NCBI GenBank assembly: GCA_013339895.1
Contig: JABACO010000003.1
Span: forward strand, 11,155,849 to 11,219,848
Source of the DNA: Ephydatia muelleri
Taxonomy: Eukaryota > Porifera > Demospongiae > Spongillida > Spongillidae
Reading direction: 5' to 3'
DNA: 64,000 nucleotides
Part shown: positions 37,911 to 50,145 of the stretch, piece by piece
Layout of the letters: every line of letters starts with the position of its first letter
How positions within the stretch are numbered: position 1 is the first letter of the stretch
The notes under the pieces: model-generated
The model's database searches: none
Told to the model about the DNA's origin: nothing
The model's input: only the letters and a program-made list of their open reading frames with translations
Translations under genes and position numbers: made by a program

Positions 37911-39910
37911 TGTGCTCAGTACGTTATCTGTTGGACAGATCCTCCAGTACACCCGCAGGCACTGCACTCCAATTGGAATGTAGTGTTGGGCGTCATCAGT
38001 GCTGCAGCCAGCCTGCCCAGGTACATTGTGTACACTTCAATCACTTAGTTTGTGTTCCATCTTTCTTTGCTCTTATCCCTCTCTCCTCCTTTCTTTCTCT
38101 CCTGTCTCACCTACTCCCTCCCTCCCTCACTCACTTTCTCCCTCCCTCACTCCCTCTCTCCTGTCCTCCTGTAGTCATGTACATGTACACCAGCAGGGAC
38201 ATATGTGACAAATTACACATACCATTTATCCTCCCTGTACTGACTTGTTGGAGTCATGAATGTTTGGGGCAGTATGCTCCACTAGCAGAGAGAAGAGTTG
38301 TAGGAGAAGGGGTAGTGTAGCCATGTACTATTAGCGTTGATATGGTATACTGTTGGCCTTCTATACTCCCTAGGTACTGTTGTTTATGTTGGCCTTGGGC
38401 CTGACCGCTACCACAAAACCCACAAGGGCAGTCCAAGGTGTACAACCATTGTCCTGGCTAAAATGAATACGCATCTTGTGAGCTGTGTATACTGACCTTC
38501 ACTTGATTGGCAGATAGTGTGGCAGATACCTTTACATGGATTTCTTGTGAAGGAGGGTGTGTGTGTGTGTGTGGTGTGTGTGTGGTGTGTGGTGTGTGTG
38601 TGTGTGTGGTGTGTGAATGGTAATGCCTGTGGTTGTCTTACAGTATCTCACATCCATGGGAGGAGCTACACTCTATGTAATGGGCTTTATCTGTGTACAT
38701 GTACTGTAGGCACAAGTGCTTCCATACACTCTTTGACTATGGGTTGATGTCGAATTAAAATGTAATGTGCTCTTCCCTAGACCCTATGGAGGAGCTTACA
38801 GCCGCTCCCCCATACCCCAGCTGGAGCAGGACGTGGGCATGGGTCATTTCCCCCCCCCCTCCACAAAACTGAAATCCTGGATCCATCACTGAAATTGAAT
38901 TATACTCTTGTCAGGATCAGCTGAACAGGATGCCCTTACAATGAAAGAGTCACCTCTCAAAAACGTGATACCGTCCTTCCTAAGGCCACACCCATCGTGG
39001 GGGTGGTTGCGAATGACAAACAGTTTTGCTGCCTCTATCTTTTGTTTTCTGTATCAGTCCCTGCACCATCATCTTTTATTAAAATGCTTGACCCTTGCAC
39101 CCACAACGTACATGTATTACATGTATGTGCTTGTTTACTCATGTTACTTATATGTGATTCAATGGCTGAGCACTGGACAACATCACCACCCTGTTTACAG
39201 GTAGTAGCGCCAGGGCACAAAGAACATGGGAGCCGCTAGCGTGTCCATCCCTAGCCACCATTGGATGGAGAATTACAGTTCATTGGGTTCAAGTTCAGTC
39301 AAGACTAGGAGGTTGTGACCAGTAGCCAGGATGCAGCATGAGGTGCTGACACAGAGAGCAGCTGAGCCTTGTCAGCAGGTGATGATGCTTTCAACAACAA
39401 TGAGAACTGGGTCCTCTAGTTTCTTTGACAGTACCCTTTGGTGGACGGGTGAGGCTGTGATAGCATCCACAGATATTACTTCAGACAGGGAGATTATGCC
39501 TTATATTTGTGTCCCATAAAAAACATCACTCCTAACAAGATCTTTTTATCACCTTCGAAGCATTCATTACTTAAAACAAAACTTACATATATAATGGCCA
39601 GAAAGCATAGGCCTGTGGTGAAGTACTGAAATGACACAATTAAGCACACACTAATGTATCATTAACTCCAATACTCCTAAATCAAAGTTCAACTTGACTG
39701 TGACCTATTTTACATCTGCAGCACTCTTTCAGGCGGGAGCATGCCGAATAGTTAAAGAGAGCTGACACTGATCACCAACATAGCTACACACATGGTTCTT
39801 CCATCAGTGAGTCTCTACAAGGCTGAGAAGGCATGAAGGTCAAGAACATAGAATTTCATGTACATAAACAACATACATGTACCACATACATGTATGCACA
39901 CATATTTATA

Positions 39911-40479
39911 TATATGGGACAGTTTCCACAAAATTGCCCCTCAAAATTCCCTTGCGTTTGAATCGCTATAACTTCCAAACGGTTAAGGCTATTGACTTCT
40001 TATTCTCAACACTTCATACTACACCATTTCTGTATGGGAAATACGTTTTGGGGTATGCAATGTATGATCAATACCCCACTAGGTTCAAACCCGCCAAATA
40101 CCTTTCGGTTCTCCTGTAATCAAATCGCTTTTAAATTCGGTTTGTGGGTACACAGGTTCTTGTATGTATCACGGCAAATTGTGTCCCGCATATCAAGCGG
40201 GAAAATGTAGGGACCTCTCTATTTACAACCGAATTTGAAGCGATTTAATTACTCCTACCGAAAGTTATGGTAGGTTTGAACCCGGTGGGGTATTGGATGT
40301 TGCGATACTTGCACAGTCAAGTGCAAGGCCCCCAAAATGTATGAAGTGTTGAAAATAGGAAGTCGATAGCTTTAATGATTCGAAGTTATAATGATTCAAA
40401 CACAAGAATTTTTATAACATTTAATACAGTCATGTATTATATATGCGATGGGCCGTTTTCGTGGAAACTGTCCCATATA
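39911..40479. mobile_element. Foldback element (block B)
   Basis: This is the block B counterpart of 10891-11470, with the same ends and loop and about ten fewer bases from scattered single-base indels. Confidence 0.8.
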
Positions 40480-40763
40480 CATGTACAACACATATGGGGC
40501 AGAGAAAACATGGTAGTTTTCAAATGTTATAGTTGACACAATCTTATGCACCTCAACTTAAAGTCGGACTAACTGTTGCAAAGTTAAAAGTGTGGAATCT
40601 TTAATAAGTCAATGGGAAAGGTCAATAAAGTGCGTACCGCAAGTGTATGACTGCTATAATGTGCTATTGTACATTTGATGCTTCCACCGTTTGTACCAGA
40701 CTTTACCATACATGTAGATAGTTAGAGATCTATGACGTAACCTCACTATGTGTAAGCTCTTAT

Positions 40764-40978
40764 CAGGCCCATAGCCAGGGGGGATCCCCCCCCTCCCCCG
40801 TTCGATGCTTGAGTTCCGCCTCTTCTAGTTATGGTACTTATAAAAATGCATTAGGCCCGAAGGTGTCTCCCTTTCGTATTTGGCCCGCTAAACGCGAGGG
40901 GAACCTGACGGACTTCCCCCCACCGCTCTCGTATTTGGGCCCCCGGATAAATGCTTTCAGTATTAATTATACCCCCGT

Positions 40979-41013
<35 letters not shown>

Positions 41014-41032
41014 CTTCCTAGCTACGGGCCTG
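40764..41032. mobile_element. MITE with CAGGCCC termini (block B)
   Basis: This is the block B counterpart of 11758-12020. It has the same termini but a longer C run (about 40979-41010) and a different sequence just before it. Confidence 0.65.
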
Positions 41033-42076
41033 CATGCTTATTTGTACTAACGCTCCGGTATAGTACAGTTACACAACCATTCAACCATTTAGCCTATTAC
41101 GGACGTAGCTACTGTAATCATGTACGTGTCACATTCATGCTAACCTAGGACTCTGAGACTTGCAAGATGCTTCCGTCAAAAGACTGGTTGGTTGTCATGC
41201 CCAGGCACTCCTGTGTCGATTCTATAAGTGGCAAACTCCTCTGTGTAATCGCCACCTCCGTCTTTGCAACATATAATCCCAATTACACAACCAATTCCCG
41301 TCAGCCCGGAACCAGTCCGTAACAGTCATGAAGTCCTGTACCAGCACTGGTGCAGGACTTCCGCCCTGTACCGAGCGTGTTTTTCAGGGTTGTAAATCGG
41401 ACCGTATTGTCTCCTTAGAAAATTATGCGCACTACTCAGATGTTTAATAGAAAACCTATGATTATTAAAGTGTTTATTTTGGAACACCCGTTTCTTTCCC
41501 GATAAACAGGCCTGTTACAATACTGTTGCGTTTAACGCGCAGGTGATGTTTATGCAATGGTGTTCATGAAAACACTCCAGATTGGCACATTTCATGTCAC
41601 TACGTGAATAAACTTAGTGTATATGGTGATGGACTACACTGGCACTTTTAACTTCTGAATGTCATTATACAGTAATGTTTGGTCAAACCATAGACTATAA
41701 TATCTATGGTGAAACGTAGTCTGAATGGGAACCATCTTGGTACAAGATTTCAAGAATCGACAGCTAGGGTTAAAGTGAGACAACTCTTGAATTGAATGAA
41801 GTCTGACTATAAAAACTGAAATGAAGGGTTTGGGCAGTTTAGTCTATGAAATTTTTCTTCACTCTATAAATATTGTTTCACAACATACATGTATACAATG
41901 CATTATGACCTCTGTGCTGGTCATGCATGCAACATGACTATAAATAATAACCGGTGCATCTCCTTGCATCCGAATGTTCTTTTAGTTAGCTACACATCGA
42001 TCAAAAAAGAAGGTTACATACAGTAAGCAGCAAAAATGATAAGTGATCTTCAGTTCTAGGTTATTAGTCAGTGTCT

Positions 42077-43224
42077 TCACTCAGCCACTTCTTCTTCAGA
42101 CACCTCCTCACAACGCTCATAAATTATGCCACGGTCTTTCCATAATACCCCTCCACTGTTCATCATTTAAGGTGGGGTAATATTCCTCCATCCATTTGGT
42201 GAACTCAGAATGCTTCACCTTGCTGGCATCGTGGCAGCATCGAACAAATTTTCGCTATGAAAGAATACCGGTATACTGCATGGTGCATGTTAACATGCAT
42301 GCATTGATGCCTTCAGATCTGCATAACGTACGAACATTGCCAAGTGCTTTTCGTAAATCTCGGTTAGAGTTCTGTCCGCATGAATGCTCTTCACAATTCG
42401 TTTGGCTAGCTCTTTTGTAGCTAGGATGGCACACTTCGTATGTGGCGGATTACCCAGCACCTGAGTTTATGTAATTGTGATAAACAGCATGCAAGGTTGC
42501 ATGCAGATAACCTTTCGTCTTTCTTCACTTCGTAAGTCAGTAAATTTAGACTTGCAATACCGGAGTGCAGTCTCGTATTTCTTTGGTTGAGAGACTATAT
42601 CATTGCCTAGTATGTCTGCAATAACAGCCTGCAATGCAAATGTTAGCATGCATCAGTGCATGCATGTATTAACTTACATTGATACTTTCTTCAGCTGGAA
42701 ATCTGGAAACAGTCTCGCAGAAGAGGTTTGCCACTGCAGTTCTCAATGCGAGCTATTTATACATGCATAATCATATCAGTAATACAATGCATGATGTGTT
42801 CTGCAGTTACCTCTTTGGGACTTCCCTTTTGGAGGAAGTTCTTTTTGGCTAACGATTTCTTAATGTCCTCCAGTTCGGCGAGAACTCTCCCCAGTTTAGC
42901 TTCCATCGAGGAAAAGCGCGCAGCTATTTCTGCACTATTCATTGCAGCGTTGCAATCTGGTGGCGAATGAGATGGTCCTGCAACATAAGAATTTACGTGG
43001 GAAGGTCCTGCTGATGGTGCTGCGGACGCTCCTGCCACAGAAGAACTTAGGTGGGAAAGTCCTGATGGAGCTGCGGACGTTCCTGCCCTTGCTGCATCAG
43101 CCGATGAGCTATTAGACAATGAAGATGGTAAAGATGTTGCCGAAAATGGGTTCACAGCTCGATTGCGAGAGGACTGGGTGGTAGACAAACGAGGCGGTGG
43201 CCATACTTGCAGCGACATGTGCAT
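42077..43224 (-). pseudogene. Accessory gene of the Plavaka-like transposon (block B, frameshifted last exon)
   Basis: This is the counterpart of the block A accessory gene, with the same five-exon layout. A 2-bp deletion near 42139 (CTTTCC against CTTCATCC in block A) shifts the last exon, so this copy would lose the acidic tail. Whether this is a real allele or a sequencing error is undecided. Confidence 0.65.
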
Positions 43225-43277
43225 TTGTTTTCACAGTACTTTGTTTTCAGTGCGCGCACGTGACGAAGAAAACAAGG

Positions 43278-45500
43278 ATGTCATGTACCCAGTTCTTTTG
43301 CAAACCGTGCAACAAAGAGTTCTTTTTTAGTTCGAAATATGAACGTCACTTACATTCAAGAAATCATCTGCAAAGGCTGAAAAACGCTGCTGACTTTGCT
43401 GCTTTTCAAGCAACCGCAAGAACAGAGTCAGATTTAGAAACGGAAGAAGCTGAACAATGCGAAAGCTCCATTGTGAGCACTACTGAACTAGCTGATCCTG
43501 ATGTGTGTGCAATTGAGGGGAGGGGCTCTACTTCCTGTAACTCTGCCTCAAGTGCGGATGAAGACTCAGTCAATGAATATGAAGCCAGTGGTAAGTTAAT
43601 TGCAAACATACATGTATAAAACATGCAGACATGACTGCATGCACGTGTAAATGCGCATGCACCTTTTAACAGATTTAGAATCAGAAATCAGCACCACTGC
43701 AAATGACGAAGGAAATTATTTACCATTTCCTTCTCGAACATATGCTCAAGCCTATCTTCTTGCACACAGTCCTCATCCAATGGTTGTTGATTTACGTTGG
43801 ATGCAGCATGCATACTACATGCACCCATTTATAGGGAGAGAAGAATCTGAAATTTGTATTCAGTACTCTAAAAGAAACAAATCCAACACTTCCAAGTATG
43901 ACAGCTGTTAAAAATTTTCTTCTGCCTTCTTATACTCCTCCTAAAAAGGTGAGTGTGTGCAGCAAAATCAATGATACTTTTTTACTCAAATTGCAGTGCT
44001 ACACAAAGGAAGGCATTCCGTTTTATGTCAACACAATTCAAGATCAGGTGTGGAAATGTATGGGTACACATTATATTGCCAAGCAACTGAAGCGCTACCC
44101 AGTGATACCGAAAGGAGAGATCAAGTATGTCATACTATGTTCACTGAATCATTTCATTGTAAACTTCGTTCCTGGCCAGAGAGATGTATCATGGTTTAGA
44201 ATGGAGACAAAATCCAACACTGCAGTCTCCTATGTGCAGTGTGTCCTCAATTGGAAATGTGTTTCTTGGTGACTTTGTACAGTTTCACATTGTTGGCATT
44301 CTAGCCATAGGTCATATTGTTCAGTTTGTTTGTCAGGTAAGTACTATGCACATTTTAACATATATATACATGCATGCAAATCCCTTTCTTAGGAAGGCAT
44401 TGAGGATATTTCTGTGAAAGTGCAACTGCTGAGCAAGCATCCTGATGCTGAGAAGCCAGACTGTTACATTCTGGGAGATATGTATTCCATCTTCAGCCGT
44501 AACATCCTTCAAGTTTTGCCAAATGCAGCATTGTGGATATCTGGCTTGTACAGGCAAACAGAGAATGAAGCAATACTCCAGGAATTAACAGTCCAGGTAT
44601 TTATACATGTAGTTTTGTGTGGCACTTACTCAAGCAATGAAACAAAATTGTATGCAGGAGCATCAAGAGTACTGCACTCCCCACAAGTTTAAAGAGTGCT
44701 CTCAGGGCAAGCCAGTTTATATCGTTCCGCTCATTTTATTCTCAGATGACACAAGTGGCAATCGTTCAAAGATATGGAATAAATTTGATTCATGGTCATT
44801 TAGGTTGGCTGGTTTACCAAATGAGGAGAACAGCAAACTTCAAAACATTCATTACATTTGTTCATCTAACAAAGTTTCAGCTATTAAAATGGCTGCACCT
44901 ATGGTTGAAGAGTTGCTTCATCTTCAAAATGAAGGGATGATAGTTTATGATGCATACTTTAAATGCGATGTCATAGTTGTTCCATCTGTGTTGTGCATCT
45001 CTCAGTGATAACCCCAGAGCCTCAGAGATTTGCAATCACTTAGGAAGCACTGCATCTCTATTCTGCAGAGTGTGCATGGTATTCATAGTACACATGATTT
45101 CCCCATGGCTTATCATACTTTTTTTTTCAGACTAACTCTTCCACAGGTTTGGATAACATTGCTGAATACAGAACTAAAGCACAGACGCTGCAGCATATTC
45201 AATCAATACAGCAATGTTTGACGGAAACTGAGAAGAAGCATGTTCGTAACTTGTATGGGATAACAGAAGTTGAGAATGCTCTACTTCAATTGGATGTGGA
45301 TTTGCATCGGTATGATTTTTAATCTATAGTACTTGACATAATTTACAGTGTATATTTTGTTTTAGGTGCACTCCATTAGAAGCCCTCCATGTATTTCTGC
45401 TTGGGATTTACAAGTACTTTTTGAGGGACTTTATGGGGCGCCTATCCAAGAGAGAGAAAAATGAGATAGCTGGACGTATAGCAGCATTTAACTTCTCTGG
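43278..45500 (+). CDS. Plavaka/CACTA-like transposase (block B, cut by gap)
   Basis: This copy keeps an intact exon 1 (43278-43590): the zinc finger CKPCNKEFFFSSKYERH reads straight through because the T run has six bases. Exons 2-9 follow at an offset of about 29,010 from block A. Exon 7 is broken near 44999 by one inserted base (CATCTCTCAG against CATCCTCAG). The gene is truncated in exon 9 by the N gap. Together with block A this shows that each copy has a different single-base lesion. Confidence 0.8.
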
Positions 45501-46500
45501 NNNNNNNNNNNNNNNNNNNNNNNNNNNNNNNNNNNNNNNNNNNNNNNNNNNNNNNNNNNNNNNNNNNNNNNNNNNNNNNNNNNNNNNNNNNNNNNNNNNN
45601 NNNNNNNNNNNNNNNNNNNNNNNNNNNNNNNNNNNNNNNNNNNNNNNNNNNNNNNNNNNNNNNNNNNNNNNNNNNNNNNNNNNNNNNNNNNNNNNNNNNN
45701 NNNNNNNNNNNNNNNNNNNNNNNNNNNNNNNNNNNNNNNNNNNNNNNNNNNNNNNNNNNNNNNNNNNNNNNNNNNNNNNNNNNNNNNNNNNNNNNNNNNN
45801 NNNNNNNNNNNNNNNNNNNNNNNNNNNNNNNNNNNNNNNNNNNNNNNNNNNNNNNNNNNNNNNNNNNNNNNNNNNNNNNNNNNNNNNNNNNNNNNNNNNN
45901 NNNNNNNNNNNNNNNNNNNNNNNNNNNNNNNNNNNNNNNNNNNNNNNNNNNNNNNNNNNNNNNNNNNNNNNNNNNNNNNNNNNNNNNNNNNNNNNNNNNN
46001 NNNNNNNNNNNNNNNNNNNNNNNNNNNNNNNNNNNNNNNNNNNNNNNNNNNNNNNNNNNNNNNNNNNNNNNNNNNNNNNNNNNNNNNNNNNNNNNNNNNN
46101 NNNNNNNNNNNNNNNNNNNNNNNNNNNNNNNNNNNNNNNNNNNNNNNNNNNNNNNNNNNNNNNNNNNNNNNNNNNNNNNNNNNNNNNNNNNNNNNNNNNN
46201 NNNNNNNNNNNNNNNNNNNNNNNNNNNNNNNNNNNNNNNNNNNNNNNNNNNNNNNNNNNNNNNNNNNNNNNNNNNNNNNNNNNNNNNNNNNNNNNNNNNN
46301 NNNNNNNNNNNNNNNNNNNNNNNNNNNNNNNNNNNNNNNNNNNNNNNNNNNNNNNNNNNNNNNNNNNNNNNNNNNNNNNNNNNNNNNNNNNNNNNNNNNN
46401 NNNNNNNNNNNNNNNNNNNNNNNNNNNNNNNNNNNNNNNNNNNNNNNNNNNNNNNNNNNNNNNNNNNNNNNNNNNNNNNNNNNNNNNNNNNNNNNNNNNN
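45501..46500. other. Assembly gap of exactly 1000 N
   Basis: This run of 1000 N cuts block B inside exon 9 of the Plavaka-like transposase. The sequence after it (46501 on) is unrelated to what follows the same point in block A. Confidence 0.98.
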
Positions 46501-46711
46501 CGTGGATGTGCAATTTGTTATGGAAGTTAATTAAAATATCCATTCCTCAACCTGTCCATGATCCGTCGGGCGTTCTGGTCGGATTTTCTAAACGAAACAC
46601 TTTTTAAGGCATAAGATATCTTCCTTCAGTAACAAACTCCCACACCCGCCCCCTTCTAGTAACCCCGGGTTCAGCCACCCCCCCCACCCCCACCCCTCCT
46701 AAATTCCTGGA
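46501..46711. other. Sequence after the gap, no gene seen
   Basis: A short stretch with a C-rich run (46676-46698) followed by CCTAAATTCCTGGATCAGCGCC. Similar CTGGATC words occur near 9835, 23435 and 55025, so it may be the end of a dispersed repeat. Confidence 0.4.
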
Positions 46712-46900
46712 TCAGCGCCTGGACTTGGCCTCAAATTTGGAGGCATAGGTCTTCGCTCTATCTCATGCCATGCTGCTGCTGCCTTCATTTCGTCACTGAC
46801 GTCCTCAGGTTTTGGCTGTGCAGAGAATTACCAACTCCAACAAGCTGTTGCTACATACAACTTACAAGTGTCTGTGTCTGAGGCTATCACTGCAGTGCAC

Positions 46901-47170
46901 TGTTGAGTCTACCCTTGCCTCTCCTATCACTGTTGAGTCTACCCTTGCCTCTCCTATCACTGTTGAGTCTACCCTTGCCTCTCCTATCACTGTTGAGTCT
47001 ACCCTTGCCTCTCCTATCACTGTTGAGTCTACCCTTGCCTCTCCTATCACTGTTGAGTCTACCCTTGCCTCTCCTATCACTGTTGAGTCTACCCTTGCCT
47101 CTCCTATCACTGTTGAGTCTACCCTTGCCTCTCCTATCACTGTTGAGTCTACCCTTGCCTCTCCTATCAC
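46901..47170 (+). repeat. In-frame 30-bp minisatellite, nine perfect units
   Basis: Nine units of exactly 30 bp, so each adds the ten residues TVESTLASPI in frame. The related minus-strand copy has the same motif only once (TVEAVLASSPSQKAL near 48900), so the array is an expansion of a coding segment. Confidence 0.95.
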
Positions 47171-47450
47171 ACAGAAGGTCTTGTCTGGTAAGATTGAAGA
47201 ACAGCTATTAAATCACTGTTGCAGTCCTCCTCCCCAGCTAACAAGGCACGCCTTCTGTCAGTGTCTGCTCCTCCTCGTGCAGCCTCTTGGCTGTGTCAGT
47301 GATCCCTTCTGTTGGTTTGGGCTTGCACCTGGAGTCCAATAAATACCAGGCTGCATTGAGATGGTGGCTGAGATTGGACACCTCAGGTGAGGTCATGTGC
47401 CCTTTCTGCCCCGAAATCACCCTTGATTCCCTTTGTCACCATGCAGTGAC

Positions 47451-47695
47451 CTGCAGACATGGAGGAGATGTGGTCATACGACACAACCTCCTAAGGAACC
47501 TGCAGACATGGAGGAGATGTGGTCATACGACACAATCTCCTAAGGGACCTGTAGACATGGAGGAGATGTGGTCATACAACACAATCTCCTGAGGGACCTG
47601 TAGACATGAAGGAGATGTGGTCATACAACACAACCTCCTAAGGGACCTGCAGACATGGAGGAGATGTGGTCATATGACACAACCTATGGCAGTTG
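47451..47695 (+). repeat. 49-bp tandem repeat, five units
   Basis: Five units start at 47451, 47500, 47549, 47598 and 47647 with CTGCAGACAT or CTGTAGACAT. Each covers the codons of TCRHGGDVVIRHN. Because 49 is not a multiple of three, each unit shifts the frame, which destroys the reading frame of the element. Confidence 0.92.
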
Positions 47696-47860
47696 GGGAA
47701 AGGAGGCCCAGAAAATGTTTTTAACGCTGTCATCCCACCTGGCCATTAGTAGGTCTTCCCCCAAGCCCACAGTTTTGGCAAACATTTATGGCAGGCTAAA
47801 CATTACCTTAGTCAGGGTCATTGCCAGAGCCATCCTGGCAAGGGATCTTCTTCCTTCATC

Positions 47861-47964
<104 letters not shown>

Positions 47965-48147
47965 GTCATTACCTGTTTCATGTGTAAATGTATATGTTAC
48001 AATGTAATAATTATTATTATGACAAATACAAACTGCATACACTACATATCCATATCATTATCATTAAAACTAAGCACTAAAACTATACACAAATTCAAAC
48101 CAACAGTTCAACTGTAACTATGCACTAATTCCCTACCTAAAATGGCC

Positions 48148-49710
48148 CTAGCCACTGATCTCACTAAGGATAAATTGAGATGGCCGTAGATTCATTTTGG
48201 ATTTGGAGCTGGCCTGGCTGATAGCAAGCAGAGAGGCTAGGCGGGACAACACCTCTTTCCCCCCAATTGCTGTATGTCTCGACGGCAAGTGGAATGCATG
48301 ACCACCCCAACTCCTGGCACTTAGCATCGTTGGAAGCATGCTTCCTGGATTCAGCTGCAAATGCTGCTGCCCCAACCGCCACACTAGCTTCACTGAGGGT
48401 GACAGGAGTGAGGAAAACGTAACAGTGATATCAAAGGCAACAGATTTTCCTCTGTCCCAACCCTGAACAAGGACATTTTTAGGGCAGGAGTTGACATGAT
48501 CTCTGCCTAAGCCATATCCCACTTTGACCTTCACTGGAAGATGGACACGACAGCAGAAATCAGCAAAGATGTCTATCAGATAGTTGTGCCGAGCAACGAC
48601 ATCTCCACTCTGTCTGCAGGAGGCAACATGATGACCAAACGGACCAAGGGCAACACCAGGGCATAAGGGGCACGGAGAACCCCCTGATGTATGTAGACCC
48701 AACCACACCTAATTACCACCTGACATTCACCTGGATATCTGGGTGCAGATCCAAGCCTGGGGAAGGAACAACAGAGAGCCAGGTACCTGCTTGGGGAGCA
48801 GAGATAGAAAGTATTCGAGCCTTGTTTACTGGGGAAGAACAAAACAACAAGGATTGAAAAATGTGACTGTCCAACCTCTTTGACAAAGCTTTCTGCGATG
48901 GTGAAGAAGCAAGAACTGCCTCGACTGTTATTGAGTTGTGTGGAGAAACCTGTGCATTGAAGTGAGAAATTGCATGCTGCAAATGTATGTTTGCATCACT
49001 CCCTTGACCTGAATCAGCAAAGGAGGAGATAAAGCAGCACAGGAGTGGAGAGATAGGGAATGAAGGCCAGGGCCACCGAATCTTTGTCTGAGCTGTGCTT
49101 GTTGCCAATGGGTAGCGGGAACATCCACTGCAATGCATGCAGAAAAACAAAGCCTTACTACATCATCAAAGAATCTGAACAGTGGCTGGGAGGGATGGAT
49201 CGGGCTAAATTAACTAACTTACAGAAACCTCCACATGTGCGTAGGAGTGACATAGCCATGTGAAGGTCAACTAGTGCCTTTAGTAAAGCCTTGACAAGCA
49301 TACATTCCTCTGCGATTAATTGGGAACAGTGTGCAAAGTCCCCGATTGGAACCCCTAAAATGTCCAGGTTGGGTAGTAGGATAAGCTTCACCAAAGGTGG
49401 AAAAAAATGAGCTACCATATCTGCTGAACAGTTCATATTTAGGGAAGTTAATGGGAAGTCCCATGTGTTGACTCAATGAGATGTAAGGCACGTACTACAG
49501 CTGACCTATCTCCTGTAATAACACCATCATCAAGATACCATGCATCAAATAGGATGTGATAGCAATCATCATCTGCCTCAATGCTAGTCATAAGTTTTTA
49601 AGGAGGACCAAAGCAAACAACATTGGGCCGAGGGGGGGTCACCTTGCTGTACTCTTGTCTGAGAGCTAATCATGCCCATTGAGTGCAATAGTCAAGTGTG
49701 TGCCCCATAA
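48148..49710 (-). pseudogene. Reverse-transcriptase retroelement fragment, minus strand, 5'-truncated
   Basis: Reading down from about 49710, the minus strand gives RVQQGDPP..GPMLFALVL (template-binding motif), then WYLDDGVITGD near 49525-49555 (the YxDD polymerase motif). Next come LPINFPKYELFSRYG, LDILGVPIGDF, MSLLRTCGGFCKLV, GLHSLSLHSCAA, TVEAVLASSPSQKAL, WLSVVPSPGLDLHPD, LHTSGGSPCPLCPG, HHVASCRQSGDVVARHN and a C-terminal region to about 48148. RT fingers and everything upstream are missing. Several frameshifts are present. It is tail-to-tail with the plus-strand copy at 46712-47865. Confidence 0.78.
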
Positions 49711-49851
49711 CAACGTTTATTTCAAACAATTCACGTTTATTAATACACATAGTAGAGCCACAATAACAGATGTCAAAAGCACCCAATTTGGATCAAGCTA
49801 CCTGTAGTACTTACAAGTCGCAGATACATTTCGTATTTACTAGTATAAGCA

Positions 49852-50145
49852 GTAGCAAGGAGTATGTGAGTATCTGAAACAGTGCAAGGGTGATTGCATG
49901 TATCGCTCCAATATGTACAATTCAAATACTAGAGGCTACTATTGTTTCAAACATAACATTGGATATTCCCGATGTTCTTATGATTCAGAAGGTAGTAATG
50001 AAATTTTTTATAAATGGACTTATTTATGCATGTCAACTCTATTCAGCAGACCTGCGTCCACTATCAACTAGTAGTAGCAGCAGCACTGAGAATCAAATAC
50101 CTTCATTAGGTATTTTCTGATAATATACAATTATACACATTAATT
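49852..50145. repeat. 294-bp direct repeat, left copy
   Basis: Starts GTAGCAAGGAG and ends ACACATTAATT. It appears identical to 53577-53870. It is not an LTR, because the true 3' LTR lies between pol and the right copy. A 76-codon open frame within it has no recognisable domain. Confidence 0.92.

Larger units (their letters stand above)
30666..45500. repeat. Block B of the duplication, bounded by 1000-N gaps
   Basis: This is a 14,835-bp second copy of 1541-16490. Both ends abut runs of exactly 1000 N, the usual placeholder for an unknown gap. That makes it a separate contig placed beside its own partner. The likeliest reading is an unpurged alternative haplotype. A true tandem duplication is less likely because no junction sequence is present. 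Confidence 0.9.
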
